DNA of 64,000 bases from UPXZ01 sp049840795 (GCA_049840795.1 JASGJK010000031.1:127410-191409), one strand, 5' to 3'. Counted from the first letter of the stretch, positions 49,674 through 57,858 are shown. Notes: a model not told the origin generated them from the sequence alone. Translations and numbers: made by a program.

Positions 49674-50621
49674 CTATGCAAAATTAAGCGGAAAATTAGA
49701 TACAAAAGACTTAACTCGCAACATCCGGTTCAAAAAATATCCATTTAATATTGGATTCAGTTGATGCAGATCCGTTTCGCAAGCGTTGATGTTTCGTATC
49801 AACTCATCGGTTGAGTTCACATTTTTCATCTTTGCTTTTACCGCAATCATAATGTCGGCACCGAGTTGAAGTGTTTTTATGTTTAATATGCTTTCAATTT
49901 CGGGTCTGCTTTCTAAGAAAGAAATAATGGTATTCTGTGTCTCGTAATCTGAACTTTGACCGATCAATAAACCTTTGACCTTGATACCAAGAAAAATCGA
50001 AACAAATACCAGTAAAACTCCAATAGCAATGCTGCCGGCAGCGTCAAAAATCTGATTGCCGGTGGCCCATGTTAAAAGTATAGAAATCAAGGCTAAAACC
50101 AAACCTAAAATGGCGGCTGTATCTTCGCCCAATACCACTACTAATTCGCTGTTGCGGGTGTTTTTTGCCCAATTCCAAAGCGAAATATCTTTTCGTTTTA
50201 CTTTTTTGATCTGTGCGATACATCCGTAAAGTGAAGCGCCCTCTAACACTATACTTACTGCAAGTACAACTACGGCTATTAGCGGACTCTTTAATCCTTC
50301 GTGATGGCTCAACTTATGTACCCCTTCATAAATAGAAAACATACCACCCATACTGAAAAGGATAAGCGCCACTATAAACGACCAAAAGTAAATTTCTTTT
50401 CCGTGTCCTAACGGATGTTTTTCGTCAGTACCTGTTTTTGACTTTTTAAGTCCGAGAAATAAGAGCAATTGATTACCGCAATCGGCAAAAGAATGTATTG
50501 CTTCGGCAAGCATAGCCCCCGAACCTGTAAATATAGCGGCAATGGTTTTGGTGATGGCAATCCCTAAATTTGCCAATAAGGCAAAAACGATAGATTTGAC
50601 AGAAGCATTTTCGTGCGACAT
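49674..50621 (-). CDS. Cation diffusion facilitator (CDF) family metal efflux protein
   Basis: 315 residues. The N-terminal two thirds have six membrane helices with SIVFALLANLGIAITKTIAA, the metal-site region AEAIHSFADCGNQ and a later GEDTAAILGLVLALISI (usual H-x-x-x-D type ligands). The cytoplasmic domain follows (IESILNIKTLQLGADIMIAVKAK). CDF proteins export Zn, Mn, Fe or Co in exchange for protons; the metal cannot be told here. The gene has its own -7 box 28 bp upstream and converges on malQ. Confidence 0.88.
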   Translation of the reverse strand: MSHENASVKSIVFALLANLGIAITKTIAAIFTGSGAMLAEAIHSFADCGNQLLLFLGLKKSKTGTDEKHPLGHGKEIYFWSFIVALILFSMGGMFSIYEGVHKLSHHEGLKSPLIAVVVLAVSIVLEGASLYGCIAQIKKVKRKDISLWNWAKNTRNSELVVVLGEDTAAILGLVLALISILLTWATGNQIFDAAGSIAIGVLLVFVSIFLGIKVKGLLIGQSSDYETQNTIISFLESRPEIESILNIKTLQLGADIMIAVKAKMKNVNSTDELIRNINACETDLHQLNPILNGYFLNRMLRVKSFVSNFPLNFA

Positions 50622-50649
50622 AATGAAATGTTTTGGTGGTTTAAGGGTG

Positions 50650-50657
50650 CAAAGATA
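50650..50657 (-). promoter_or_regulatory. -7 box (TATCTTTG) of the CDF gene
   Basis: An exact match to TAnnTTTG on the minus strand, 28 bp before the start codon, where a Bacteroidetes housekeeping promoter is expected. Confidence 0.5.
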
Positions 50658-50824
50658 AACATATTTTTCAGTACAGAATAATTTGTATTTTGGAAGAATT
50701 TAAGAATAAAATCTCTTGTAGATAGATTGAAAGAGGGTAGATATAAAAAACTAAACCCGAATAATATTGTTATTAGAGATTATATAGAATAGAAGATTAT
50801 AGTATTGATAATCAGTTAAAAGCA

Positions 50825-50948
50825 AGTCAATCCCCTTAGCCCCCTTTTTTAAGGGAGAATAACGCATTTCTGCAACGAAAGAGCTATATTTCAAAAATCT
50901 CACATCCCAAAGTCTCCTTTGGAGAAAGGGGATTTAGGGGAATTGACT
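50825..50948. repeat. 124-bp inverted-repeat element
   Basis: The ends AGTCAATCCCCTTAGCCCC and (reverse complement) AGTCAATTCCCCTAAATCCCC pair over about 20 bp. A second hairpin (TCTCCTTTGGAGA) lies within. No frame is present. It sits next to MITE copy 2 in the gap between the CDF and FNR genes. It belongs to the GC-rich palindromes seen also at 31.1 and 43.25 kb. Confidence 0.6.
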
Positions 50949-50963
50949 GTTTAATACATCATA

Positions 50964-51160
50964 TAAGTAGTAAAAAACAATTAACGCTATAATTATTAAA
51001 AACTAAATCTAAATGCTTTGTTTGTTTTTTCGGTCTCTTTTTGGCATCTTTTTACTCTTTTATCCTTGATTTAGCCCGCTAAATCTTCGGACAAAATCCC
51101 AAAAAATCTGCTCAAAAACAGCCTCGAAAAAACATTACAATAATTATTTTCTACTACTTA
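50964..51160. mobile_element. 197-bp MITE-like repeat, copy 2
   Basis: Nearly identical to 31443-31639, same orientation and length, with TAAGTAGTA inverted ends. It ends 55 bp before the start of the FNR-like gene and may influence its expression. Confidence 0.75.
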
Positions 51161-51215
51161 GATAGTTATTTTTATATTTTTTCTTATCCAAAACTCACGT
51201 TAATAAAAATAAGTA

Positions 51216-51878
51216 ATGGGAGGAAAACAAAGATTATACAAAACAAAGGTTACAGAAGTGAAGCAAATAGCCGCTAATGTGTATTTGCTATCGTTCAAAC
51301 GTGCCTTTAATTTCAAGGCAGGACAAATAATCGCACTTGATGTAGAGCAAGATGGTATTCCGCGTATGTATAGCATTGCCGGTGGAGAAAAGGATGAAAT
51401 TATTGATATTTTGTTTGATGAAAAACCGGATGCAAAGCTTACGCCACAACTTTCTGCATTGAAACCGGGTGATACGATATATGTTTCCGAGCCTTTCGGT
51501 AACTTTCAGTGCAGTGATGATGAGGCTTGGCGGATAGCTTCGGGTACAGGCGTGGCTCCTTTTGTGTCGATGACCCGCTCGGGTAAAGCTAAGGGAAAAA
51601 TATTGATACATGGTGGTAGATTTGATGAAACCTTTTATTTCTCAGAGGTGTTGGAACGTTTCTTTACACCTGAAAATTATATTCGCTGTGCATCCCGGCA
51701 GGAAGACACCACGTATTTTTCCGGGTGTCTTACCACTTGGCTAAGGGAGCAAAACAAATGTCCGTTAAATGCGAAGTATTACCTTTGTGGAAGCCCCGAA
51801 ATGGTCGTTGAAGTTAGAGATTTACTTATTTCAGAAGGGATAGCATCCAAAAATATTGTATCCGAAACCTATTTTTAG
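51216..51878 (+). CDS. Ferredoxin-NADP reductase-like flavoprotein
   Basis: 220 residues. An FAD-binding beta barrel (about 1-100) includes the flavin motif RMYSIAGGE (R-x-Y-S) and LKPGDTIYVSEPFGNF. The NAD(P)-binding half has ASGTGVAPFVSM, KILIHGGRFDETFY and YLCGSPEMVVEVRDLL. It transfers electrons between NAD(P)H and a ferredoxin or flavodoxin. It is short but contains both lobes, as in bacterial FNR relatives. rlmN follows after 27 bp but has its own promoter-like box. Confidence 0.85.
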   Translation: MGGKQRLYKTKVTEVKQIAANVYLLSFKRAFNFKAGQIIALDVEQDGIPRMYSIAGGEKDEIIDILFDEKPDAKLTPQLSALKPGDTIYVSEPFGNFQCSDDEAWRIASGTGVAPFVSMTRSGKAKGKILIHGGRFDETFYFSEVLERFFTPENYIRCASRQEDTTYFSGCLTTWLREQNKCPLNAKYYLCGSPEMVVEVRDLLISEGIASKNIVSETYF

Positions 51879-51890
51879 GAAATTCTACCG

Positions 51891-51898
51891 TATCTTTG
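51891..51898 (+). promoter_or_regulatory. -7 box (TATCTTTG) 7 bp before the rlmN start
   Basis: An exact TAnnTTTG match lies between the FNR stop (51878) and the rlmN start (51906). If used, transcription begins at or within a base or two of the ATG, giving a nearly leaderless mRNA. Confidence 0.45.
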
Positions 51899-51905
51899 CA
51901 AACGT

Positions 51906-52955
51906 ATGGAAAATAAGCAAAATCTCTTCGGGTTAACACTTGATCAACTAAAACATGTGGTAAAAACATGCGACATGCCATCTTTTACTGCTAATCAGAT
52001 AGCTGACTGGCTTTACAAGAAGCGTATTTCTTCGATCAATGAAATGACCAATCTTTCAAAAAAGACACGCCAATTATTAGACGAAAGATTTATCGTACAG
52101 CTAACTCCACCGGCAAAAGTACAAACCTCTACCGATGGAACTAAAAAATATCTTTATCTTACGCAGACACAGAAGTTTATTGAGTCGGCGTATATTCCGG
52201 ATAAGGAAAGAGCTACACTGTGTGTTTCGACACAGATCGGATGCAAGATGGGATGCTTGTTTTGTATGACAGGCAAACAAGGTTTTCAGGGTAACCTATC
52301 AGCGGGAGAAATAGTAAATCAGATACAGTCGCTTCCGGAATTTGAAAAATTAACCAATATTGTATATATGGGAATGGGAGAGCCGTTAGATAATTTACAG
52401 GCTGTGCTCGATTCTCTCGAAATACTTACCGCGCCGTGGGGGTATGATTGGAGTCCCAAGCGTATCACAGTTTCGACCATCGGTATTGTTCCCGCTATGA
52501 TTGCGTTTTTAGAAAAAAGCAACGCGCATTTGGCTGTGAGTTTACATTCACCGTACGACACGGAAAGAAGAGAGATTATGCCAATTCAGCAGGTATATCC
52601 TATAACGGAAGTGATAAAAGAGATAAAAAAGTGGGAACTGGGACGTCAACGACGCGTCTCTTTTGAATACATCATGTTTAAAGATGTAAATGATACGCCA
52701 CGCCACGCCAAAGAATTGGTAAAATTATTACACGGAATCAAATGTAGAATAAACCTGATACGTTTTCACGCAATACCTGATACTCCTTTAGAGGGAACAG
52801 AGACACAGGGAATCATCAATTTTCAAAACCAACTGAAAGCCAAAGGAATGACAGTTACGCTTCGTGCTTCGCGTGGCGAAGATATTTTTGCTGCCTGCGG
52901 GCTGCTTTCGACCAAAGCGCTGATCAGTAAAAAAGAAGAAACTTCCGACTTTTGA
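51906..52955 (+). CDS. rlmN: Dual-specificity 23S rRNA/tRNA adenine C2-methyltransferase RlmN
   Basis: 349 residues. The radical-SAM cluster motif is C-x3-C-x2-C (CKMGCLFC, about residues 113-120). Other motifs are YMGMGEPLDN, ITVSTIGIVPAM, HLAVSLHSPYD and, near the end, RASRGEDIFAACGLL. The last of these holds the second catalytic cysteine (about 331). The enzyme methylates A2503 of 23S rRNA and A37 of some tRNAs by a methyl-cysteine mechanism. The length and all key residues are normal. Confidence 0.97.
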   Translation: MENKQNLFGLTLDQLKHVVKTCDMPSFTANQIADWLYKKRISSINEMTNLSKKTRQLLDERFIVQLTPPAKVQTSTDGTKKYLYLTQTQKFIESAYIPDKERATLCVSTQIGCKMGCLFCMTGKQGFQGNLSAGEIVNQIQSLPEFEKLTNIVYMGMGEPLDNLQAVLDSLEILTAPWGYDWSPKRITVSTIGIVPAMIAFLEKSNAHLAVSLHSPYDTERREIMPIQQVYPITEVIKEIKKWELGRQRRVSFEYIMFKDVNDTPRHAKELVKLLHGIKCRINLIRFHAIPDTPLEGTETQGIINFQNQLKAKGMTVTLRASRGEDIFAACGLLSTKALISKKEETSDF

Positions 52956-52983
52956 GTGGCTGTGTAGTCTTTTTTGTGTAAAA

Positions 52984-54006
52984 CTATATTCCGAATGAGA
53001 TTCCCATACGTTTCCCTTGTTTTACCATCGGGTGGGTAGGAGTAACAAGTCTGAGCTGCCCTGCTACTTCGTCAAGCGATACATCTGAAATAACATCTAT
53101 GCCACGGATAGAAATCATACGCCCGAATTTCTTGCTATTAATCAGTTTAGCCGCGTGTCCGCCGAGTAATGTGCCAAGATTGCGATCGTAAGCGGAAGGT
53201 GAGCCGCCGCGCTGTATGTAACCCAAAACGGTTTCACGGGCTTCTATGCCGGTCATTTTTTCTATTTCTCGAGCAAAGTAGGTTGCCGGATGATGTTCGG
53301 TACCCTCCTGAATTTCAAGACCCTCAGCAACCGCAACAATGGAATAGGGTTTGCCGTTTTTTTTACGTTTATTCAGTGTTTCGGCAATTACATTCATATC
53401 ATAACCCAACTCGGGAAGTAAAATAATATCGGCGCCACCTGCCATACCGGCATAAAGTGTTATCCAACCGGCTTTGTGTCCCATCAGCTCTATAACCATC
53501 ACACGTTGATGCGAACTGGCAGTAGAATGTAAACGGTCTATGGCTTCGGTGGCAATATCCACCGCGCTTTGAAACCCGAATGTAATATCGGTACCAAACA
53601 CATCGTTATCAATGGTTTTTGGTATTCCAATGACGTTTAAGCCCAATTGAGAAAGTTGCCAAGTGGTTTTTTGTGTACCATTTCCTCCGATACATATCAA
53701 ACAGTCTAAATCCAGTTCTTTGTATGCTGTTTTTATTTGTTCCTGATCATTTTTATCGGGCGATTTCAGAATTTTTCTGAATTCTTTTTCGCGGGCTGTT
53801 CCGAGTATAGTACCGCCAAGCGTAAGTATACCTGATAGCGAAGCATCAGTCAAAGGAATAATATCTTTATAAAGTAGCCCCGAAAAGCCATTTAATATAC
53901 CGATAACTTCCATCCCGTATTTGTTGATGGCTGTTTTTCCTACGCCACGTATGGTAGCGTTAATGCCCGGACAATCTCCGCCGGAAGAAAGAATTCCTAT
54001 TTTCAT
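52984..54006 (-). CDS. pfkA: 6-phosphofructokinase
   Basis: 340 residues. GGDCPGINATIRGVG binds the nucleotide, GIPKTIDNDVFGTDITFGF holds the catalytic TIDND and AVDIATEAIDRLHSTASSH follows. MVIELMGHKAGWITLYAG and LGYIQRGGSPSAYDR complete the substrate site. At the nucleotide-type positions the protein has GGNGTQ where Escherichia coli PfkA has GGDGS, and Lys before TIDND where ATP-dependent PfkA has Gly. This gives a mixed ATP/pyrophosphate signature. It catalyses fructose 6-phosphate phosphorylation in glycolysis. It converges with rlmN (28 bp between stops). Confidence 0.93.
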   Translation of the reverse strand: MKIGILSSGGDCPGINATIRGVGKTAINKYGMEVIGILNGFSGLLYKDIIPLTDASLSGILTLGGTILGTAREKEFRKILKSPDKNDQEQIKTAYKELDLDCLICIGGNGTQKTTWQLSQLGLNVIGIPKTIDNDVFGTDITFGFQSAVDIATEAIDRLHSTASSHQRVMVIELMGHKAGWITLYAGMAGGADIILLPELGYDMNVIAETLNKRKKNGKPYSIVAVAEGLEIQEGTEHHPATYFAREIEKMTGIEARETVLGYIQRGGSPSAYDRNLGTLLGGHAAKLINSKKFGRMISIRGIDVISDVSLDEVAGQLRLVTPTHPMVKQGKRMGISFGI

Positions 54007-54174
54007 ACATAGAGCTTTATGGCTGATTGCCTATTGGTTTGAAGTGCTGTGCAAAGTAAGTAAAAAACAAACAAAAGCACAAATAATATCGTAGTAGAAA
54101 AATGTATGAAGACTATTCTTTTGATGAGTTATACGAAACAGTGTTTGTATTTATCTGCTTTTAAGTTTTTTTGT

Positions 54175-54297
54175 TCAATAAACAAACGCTGAAATTGAAG
54201 AGCCGAGCATTGCCAATGCCATATCTTTTTGTGCATCCCACATATCTCCTTGTTGACCGTTATAATCATTGGCAGCGTTGTCCGACATCACAAGTGT
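54175..54297 (-). pseudogene. C-terminal remnant of a DUF2238 (YjdF-like) membrane protein
   Basis: The minus strand encodes 40 residues to a stop: TLVMSDNAANDYNGQQGDMW, then DAQKDMALAMLGSSIS. The Y-N-G-Q-Q-G-D-x-W-D-A-Q-K-D-M block is the conserved C-terminal end of YjdF/DUF2238 membrane proteins. Nothing of the remaining 150-200 residues was found upstream (54300-54640), so this is a deletion remnant. Confidence 0.55.
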
Positions 54298-54643
54298 CAA
54301 TCCTCATTCAAATAACTCATAAAAACATTAAAATAAACCATCCTAAAGCCTATTTCTTTCTTAAAAATTATTTCAAAGAGATTAAAGTGCGTATTTTTAT
54401 GTTATGTAACATAAAAATTATATAAATTAAATATTGTTTATTTGATTTTATTTGTGTTATTTTGTGCAAATAATAATCTATCTGTTAAGCTTGATTTAAT
54501 ACCGCTATAAGCAAGTTGTTATTCTCCGGAATAACGCTCTGTTTCTCACAGAGAGCAGATTAAGCTTGTAAGGCATACAAATTAGTTATATCACTATATC
54601 TATATAATCTCTAATAATTAACCAATTAAAAAAACTTAACCCA

Positions 54644-55363
54644 ATGAAAAAAACGTTGAATGCTTGGTTGCACAAAAATCAACTAACCGAAGACCCCAAC
54701 GATTACGTAGCCACTGTTCAGACCAAAGGTGGCGTTACAGTAGCCGATATTATCGATGAACTTCAAAAAGAAGGAATGGAAATAAAGCGTGAAACAGCGC
54801 TTGATATTGTTAGTCGCTTCAATCGAAAAGCTGCGGATATGGTATTGTCAGGATACAACGTAAATACAGGATTAGTGTATATGCGTTCTGTTATCAAAGG
54901 TGTATTCTACGATAAAACCTGGAAAGCAGATTCAAATTCGGTGTATATTGCCATTAATCAAGGATTGGACTTACGCAACGCGGTGATGGAAACCACCGTA
55001 GAAATACTGGGCGTACAAGCCGAACCTATGGCTATAATCAGCTTGACAGACAGCACTACCGGCAAAACAGACGGCACGCTTACCAAAGGGCGTAATGCCG
55101 AACTAAAGGGCTCTTATCTAAAAATTATTGGAGAAAAACCCGATTGCGGTGTCTTATTTAAGAATATAGCCACACAAGTTGTTACAAAACTTGCAATCAG
55201 CGACATAGTACTCAACGAACCCTCGCGCCTACTGATACTTGTACCTGTGGGTTTAGTTGCAGGAGAATATGAACTCAGTGTAACAACACAGTTTACAGGA
55301 GGCAATAAATTATTGAATCAACCCCGAACCGCTGTTTTGGATTTTCCCGTAGTCATCAGCTAA
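54644..55363 (+). CDS. HU-like DNA-binding protein with DUF4469 domain
   Basis: 239 residues. The N-terminal half (about 1-120) is the Bacteroidetes HU-type DNA-binding variant (TVADIIDELQKEGMEIKRET, NTGLVYMRSVIKGVFYD). The C-terminal half (about 130-237) is the beta-sandwich DUF4469 (LKGSYLKIIGEKPDCGVLF, RLLILVPVGLVAGEYELSV). Proteins of this plan are nucleoid-associated in the Bacteroidales; their exact role is not known. It is alone on the plus strand, with an intergenic region before it and the toxin/immunity array behind. Confidence 0.82.
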   Translation: MKKTLNAWLHKNQLTEDPNDYVATVQTKGGVTVADIIDELQKEGMEIKRETALDIVSRFNRKAADMVLSGYNVNTGLVYMRSVIKGVFYDKTWKADSNSVYIAINQGLDLRNAVMETTVEILGVQAEPMAIISLTDSTTGKTDGTLTKGRNAELKGSYLKIIGEKPDCGVLFKNIATQVVTKLAISDIVLNEPSRLLILVPVGLVAGEYELSVTTQFTGGNKLLNQPRTAVLDFPVVIS

Positions 55364-55382
55364 AAACAAACAGCTATTGTTA

Positions 55383-55420
55383 TTAATAGCGCGTTAGCTC
55401 CGCTGCTAATACGCTATTAA
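55383..55420 (+). terminator. Hairpin after the HU/DUF4469 gene, plus related TTAATGC/GCATTA repeats
   Basis: A 16-bp stem (TTAATAGCGCGTTAGC with GCTAATACGCTATTAA, two mismatches) over a 6-base loop, 19 bp after the stop. Further short GCTAATGC/GCATTAGC-type repeats run to about 55475. No T-run follows. Confidence 0.5.
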
Positions 55421-55518
55421 CAATGGTGCTAATGCATTATTATCAACATTGTTAATGCTACATTAGCAATACCGCAAATGTGGTTTTATACAAATGATGA
55501 TTTTATACTTGATACAAT

Positions 55519-55677
55519 TAGGAGTATTTCTACTATTCAATATGGTCTTGATATTAGAAGTAATTTTTCACTGATAGTTTTTGGAGTTTGTCTTAATGGA
55601 TTTGGTATAATTTACTAAATTTGCCGGAGAAAGTACAATTTATGAATAGTACCAAAAACGAGTATCTATATGACCTC
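55519..55677 (+). pseudogene. 3' remnant of immunity family B gene plus its conserved downstream flank
   Basis: From 55519 the sequence matches the 3' end of the genes at 58445 and 63044 (GVFLLFNMV-LILEVIFH, stop 55574). It then matches the 103 bp that follow those genes. The 5' part of the gene is absent. The flank contains TAAATTTG (55616-55623), a possible -7 box, followed by AATTTATGAATAGTACC. The match stops at the palindrome at 55679. This marks the left edge of the repetitive array. Confidence 0.7.
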
Positions 55678-55678
55678 G

Positions 55679-55708
55679 GTTGTCGCAGATTTGCAAATCC
55701 GCGACAAC
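55679..55708. repeat. 30-bp REP-like palindrome at a recombination joint
   Basis: GTTGTCGC and GCGACAAC form the outer arms around GATTTGCAAATC; only one base pair of the 15 is mismatched. It lies exactly where the repeated flank ends and the toxin tip begins. Confidence 0.6.
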
Positions 55709-55937
55709 GGGGAAGTATTACGGTAATAATCGGTTTTCTATTATAGGCGATGGTAGTTCACGTTTTGACTTTTGGCCATTAGTTGGTGGTTCTTCTTTAG
55801 CCAGAGATGCGGCTAATCTTTTGGGCGCCGCTATTAATTACAATTTAATAATATGCCCGACAGCAATATTAATTCCAATAATTTACGGAGGTCCGTTTGA
55901 TGTTAAATTTACTGGTACAACTTTGATTCCTAAATAA
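55680..55937 (+). pseudogene. Orphan toxin tip, family 1 (GGP-type C-terminus), copy 1
   Basis: The open frame has no usual start. Recognisable protein begins at about 55710 (GKYYGNNRFSIIGDGSSRFD) and ends YGGPFDVKFTGTTLIPK at 55937. It aligns with the tip at 59898-60119 through N-N-x-x-S-I, F-D-F, LG-x-x-I-N, LIP and GGP-x-x-V-x-F-x-G. Both copies are followed at once by the same type of small lipoprotein (here 1 bp after the stop). This is the layout of a polymorphic-toxin C-terminal domain with its immunity gene. The main toxin body is absent. The biochemical activity is unknown. Confidence 0.45.
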
Positions 55938-55938
55938 C

Positions 55939-56416
55939 ATGAATACTAAAAAATATTTAATTACACAAACTATTATTTTTGTTTTTTTATTTGCGGGATG
56001 CGATAAAATCATTTGTAAATATAGAAATCTACCTGATTTAGGTGATGGGTATAAGTTTGAAACGTTAGATTGTAAAACATTATTGATAGTAAATAATGAA
56101 AATACGGTTGTGGTTAATGGTCTTATTCTAAACTATACTTTTGATTCTACTTTTATTATTGTATCTCAACGCCCTTGGGACAGTATTCCCAATATTGGAG
56201 CAATGAATTATTCAAAGGCTACTGAAGCCTTCGAACAAAGCACGTTTCGTCAATATTCGGATAATTAATAAGAAAGAGAAAAGCGAGTACTTCTTGGATA
56301 CATTAACAAATCTTGCTCGATACTCTAATGTTTATGGGCCATTTAAAAAGCAAGAGTATTTGCAAAAGCGAGAGGAGCTAAGAATACCCCAAGAACTTGT
56401 GTTAAAAGAAGAATAA
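55939..56416 (+). pseudogene. Small lipoprotein, DUF3997-like, putative immunity protein, copy 1 (frameshifted near 56255)
   Basis: Starts with a lipoprotein signal (TQTIIFVFLFAGC, Cys about 21), then PDLGDGYKFE, LILNYTFDSTFIIVSQRPWD and STFRQY. The frame stops at 56268. The next frame continues with INKKEKSEYFLDTLTNLARY, SNVYGPFKKQEYLQKREELR, and stops at 56416. Compared with copy 2 (60130), one base is extra in CAATATTCGGATAATT. The intact form would have about 158 residues. It begins 1 bp after the toxin tip, the usual place for an immunity gene. Assignment to DUF3997 is from memory of the family pattern. Confidence 0.5.
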
Positions 56417-56429
56417 ACAATAAAAAGTA

Positions 56430-56639
56430 TTGGGGAGAATAAATTCTTTGATTATATATTTTATAGGGCGTATAAGCAATATGAACGATAACGTGGTATT
56501 AAAAACAAAGGAAGGTTCATTAGAGCATGTTACAAGTTCAGTTCTCGAAAAGCATCCTGAAACGGTTTATAACATTGAGGTAGAAGGGAATCATAATTAT
56601 TTTGTTACCAATAGCAACATATTGGTACATAACAAATAA
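56430..56639 (+). pseudogene. Hint (intein-like) domain C-terminal stump, copy 1
   Basis: The last 50 residues of this frame (VVLKTKEGSLEHVTSSVLEK, then VYNIEVEGNHNYFV, NILVHNK) are the C-terminal motif block of Hint domains. In polymorphic toxins this domain sits between the large carrier and the toxin tip and releases the tip by self-cleavage at HN. Here a stop follows HNK directly, and the N-terminal Hint block with the catalytic Cys is absent. The apparent TTG start at 56430 has no support. It is a displaced end piece. Confidence 0.65.
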
Positions 56640-56676
56640 TAATCTTTCAGATAAAAGAAATAAAACAATTTAGATT

Positions 56677-57041
56677 ATGCGATATCTGTATTTTAGAATT
56701 TACCAGCAGCTAAAGAAAGTTAAAACCAATGACACTCCTGCATTTAACGCATTACTATTACTATGTGCTTTACAGGGACTTAATATTTTTACAGTTATCT
56801 CAGTAATTAGGTATTTTATGAATTTTGAAATCAACAAAAATATAGGTCTTATCGGCAGTTTAGTATTATATTTTACTTTGCTTTTAATAGGATTTAAAAT
56901 TCTTTTGGTAAACAGGATGAAATATGTAAACGATATGAAAATGAGACCAAAAAACAAAGGCGTAAAGGGACAATTTATTTGCTCTCGTACATTATACTCA
57001 GCGTTGTACTGTTTTTTATCTTAGGAAAACCGCTTAAGTAA
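56677..57041 (+). pseudogene. Putative immunity membrane protein, family A, copy 1 (frameshifted near 56905)
   Basis: The start region MRYLYFRIYQQLKKVKTND defines a family repeated at 60851, 61244 and 62468 (and a relative at 59002). Hydrophobic segments at about 27-47 and 56-76 are present. One base is missing compared with the 62468 copy (ATTCTTTTGG versus ACTCTCTTTGA). The last third is therefore read out of frame to 57024, while the proper frame (KQRRKGTIYLLSYIILS) runs to 57041. Small membrane proteins beside toxin tips are typical immunity proteins against pore-forming or membrane-targeted toxins; this is inference. Confidence 0.55.
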
Positions 57042-57087
57042 TATTTAATAGATTGTCCTTAATAACTGAGAGATACGGGAGCAAGCA

Positions 57088-57261
57088 ATGTTTTTATTAA
57101 GGAAAAAGAGAAAAGTGAGACAACGAAAGGAAAATGGTTTGCAATTTTATTTCTTAGGTCCAATCGGCTTTGGCATAAGTGCCACCTATTTTATTCTTGA
57201 TGCGGCAACAGGCGGTTTTGGAGTAGATGCTATAAGGGAAGGAGGTAATTATGTTCCGTGA
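57088..57261 (+). pseudogene. Orphan toxin tip, family 2 (GGFG-type hydrophobic tail), copy 1
   Basis: A 57-residue frame with a basic start (MFLLRKKRKVRQRKENG) and the shared tail LGPIGFGISATYFILDAATG, GFGVDAIREGGNYVP. The glycine-rich hydrophobic tail also occurs at 57673, 58270 and 62881. Its last 11 bases overlap the start of the next gene (ATGTTCCGTGA), so translation is coupled to it. The tail resembles membrane-inserting C-termini of Bacteroidetes polymorphic toxins. The toxin body is missing, so it is listed as a fragment, but the frame is open. Confidence 0.45.
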
Positions 57262-57643
57262 TTTTTTTGATTACTTATTTTTTAAGTATTATTATTGGCA
57301 AGTGAGGCTTGGAAATAGCGACATTGCACCATTTATGACAACATTATTCATTACTTTTATCATAGGGATGTACTTCTTGATATTATTTATGGCGATAAAA
57401 TTTTTTGTTGTTACAACTTTATTATCTTATATTTCACCCATTACAGGGTTGTTTCATTTTTTAATTGTTTTCTTTGTTTTTTATTTTATGTTTTTACATA
57501 AAAAAAAGTATAAAGAAATATTACAACAAAAAGATTTGAAACGAAAGAGTAATATGACTGCAATAATGTTTCCAATAATAATGTTTATTTGTTTTAATAC
57601 TTGTTGGATAATAAAATTGCTACAAAATCAAGGTAAATTGTAA
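57251..57643 (+). CDS. Putative immunity membrane protein, family B, copy 1
   Basis: 130 residues. The amphipathic start MFRDFFDYLFFKYYYWQVRL is followed by hydrophobic segments at about 31-55, 58-88 and 103-124, and KKKYKEILQQKDLKRKS lies between them. The ATG lies inside the end of the toxin-tip frame, with GGAGG as ribosome site 6 bp before. The gene is almost identical to the one 597 bp downstream (57848), apart from five residues within the first 20. No database family was recognised. The role as immunity to the family 2 tip is inferred from the fixed tip-gene pairing seen four times. Confidence 0.6.
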   Translation: MFRDFFDYLFFKYYYWQVRLGNSDIAPFMTTLFITFIIGMYFLILFMAIKFFVVTTLLSYISPITGLFHFLIVFFVFYFMFLHKKKYKEILQQKDLKRKSNMTAIMFPIIMFICFNTCWIIKLLQNQGKL

Positions 57644-57672
57644 CTCTGTTTGCCGTAGTGTGTATATAATGA

Positions 57673-57858
57673 AAAGTTCGGCATAGTGTCTGTCACTATG
57701 TCGGAGGTGAAAAAACAGGTTTAAATTTGGTAATGACTGGTGTGGGAGTCTTAGGTCCAATCGGCTTTGGCATCAGTACCACTTATTTTATTCTTGATGT
57801 GGCAACAGGCGGTTTTGGAGTAGATGCTATAAGGAAAGGAGGTAATTATGTTCCGTGA
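57673..57858 (+). pseudogene. Orphan toxin tip, family 2, copy 2
   Basis: Open frame without start codon, reading VGGEKTGLNLVMTGVGVLGP and then IGFGISTTYFILDVATGG to NYVP, stop 57858. It overlaps the start of 57848 by 11 bp. Compared with copy 1 it has a longer piece of native toxin (GEKTGLNLVMTGVG) in front of the common tail. Confidence 0.45.

Noticed and set aside
54171..54425. 84-codon plus-strand frame
   Set aside because: Its first part is antisense to the DUF2238 remnant and the rest is AT-rich low-complexity sequence.
55370..55480. CRISPR-like short repeats (GCTAATGC/GCATTAGC)
   Set aside because: The repeats are irregular inverted hairpins without constant spacers; they look like terminator-type structures.
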